From the NCBI GenBank assembly GCA_903813345.2, contig CAIIXF020000012.1:15372020-15436019 (forward strand): 64,000 nt of DNA, written 5' to 3'. Origin of the DNA: Owenia fusiformis. Lineage: Eukaryota > Annelida > Polychaeta > Sabellida > Oweniidae. Below the pieces are notes generated by a model. That model did no database searches and was not told the origin of the DNA. It saw only the letters and a list, made by a program, of their open reading frames with translations. Each line of letters starts with the position of its first letter. Position 1 is the stretch's first letter. The position numbers and the translations under genes were made by a program. Shown piece by piece: positions 63,616-64,000 of this stretch.

Positions 63616-64000
63616 TGAGTGTAAAACAGCAGATAAGGGTGAGCAGGGTGACTACCCATCCATCCTGCCCCATCTTTTCTTGTTCCATGTTTTACCATCC
63701 TCCAATCACAGGGCTTCAAAATCGAGAATATATTCTTTCTTTTTACCCCCTGCGATAAGCAGTTGGCCTTTCCCAGATAATGATTAAGAACTCGCAATCT
63801 GATTGGCTGTCGCAACACTGCGACAGAAATCATGTATAAGTCATTGCGTATAATAAGATCACGTGATTCAGTTTAATCGGGCGCTTCCAAATTGGTTATA
63901 GCAGGGGGAAGAAGGAGGTACAGATTCTGGATACCTGCTTAGGAGGATGATGTTTCACTTAATACTACAGATGCAACATAATGTGAACATGTGTATAAAA

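Larger units (their letters stand above)
60915..64000. other. CLTC intron upstream of exon 3
   Basis: No coding exon of CLTC or another gene was recognised here. It holds the two MITE copies listed separately and a duplicated block near 62266 and 62426 (TCAATGCAGGGAATGGGGTG), each followed by a pogo-like CAGTAAAACC or CAGAGAAACC terminus. Confidence 0.6.

Noticed and set aside
60915-64000. Missing CLTC exons 1 and 2
   Set aside because: I looked for minus-strand coding matching the first 83 residues and found none; frames such as 63132-63347 and 63561-63833 have no clathrin similarity.

Overview
The window is eukaryotic, animal nuclear DNA. It is AT-rich, has large introns with canonical GT-AG splice sites, carries many short inverted-repeat transposons, and contains one unmistakable housekeeping gene. 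The repeat style and the protein sequence suggest a marine invertebrate (a hemichordate, cephalochordate or lophotrochozoan would all fit), but the sequence alone does not let me name the species.

Layout. Positions 1-24.4 kb are mostly intergenic. The only convincing gene there is the first coding exon of a secreted somatomedin-B protein on the minus strand (4148-4391); its later exons were not found downstream in the window. The rest of this part holds tandem repeats and MITE-like elements: hAT-like, pogo/Tigger-like, tiny TTAA-flanked ones, and a 147-bp repeat with a GGAC microsatellite. Positions 24.47-60.91 kb hold the clathrin heavy chain gene (CLTC) on the minus strand. I resolved 27 coding exons, every one with AG/GT boundaries and a consistent reading frame. 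They run from the residue matching human A84 to the stop codon and give a predicted full length near 1681 aa if the missing 5' part matches human. The first two exons (about 83 residues) lie beyond 64 kb. Positions 60.9-64 kb are intron with repeats.

The CLTC introns hold most of the interest. Five short elements on the sense strand look like C/D-box small nucleolar RNAs in two families, three copies of A and two of B. Each has a C box, a D box and a pairing terminal stem, and similarity drops off just outside the stem. The 3' end of exon 19 together with its splice donor is present as a nine-copy 70-bp tandem array running into the intron. Several introns carry intact-looking transposon footprints: a 2.1-kb element with identical 52-bp termini and a hAT element nested inside it (exact 8-bp target duplication), a piggyBac-type remnant flanked by TTAA, a MITE with 9-bp target duplications, a mariner-like MITE, and a 5.4-kb segment bounded by TTAA-type inverted termini that may contain a small two-exon plus-strand gene.

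Clathrin heavy chain forms the triskelion of coated vesicles. If the snoRNA-like units are real, the gene is also a host gene whose spliced introns would supply RNA-modification guides, so expression of the two would be coupled.
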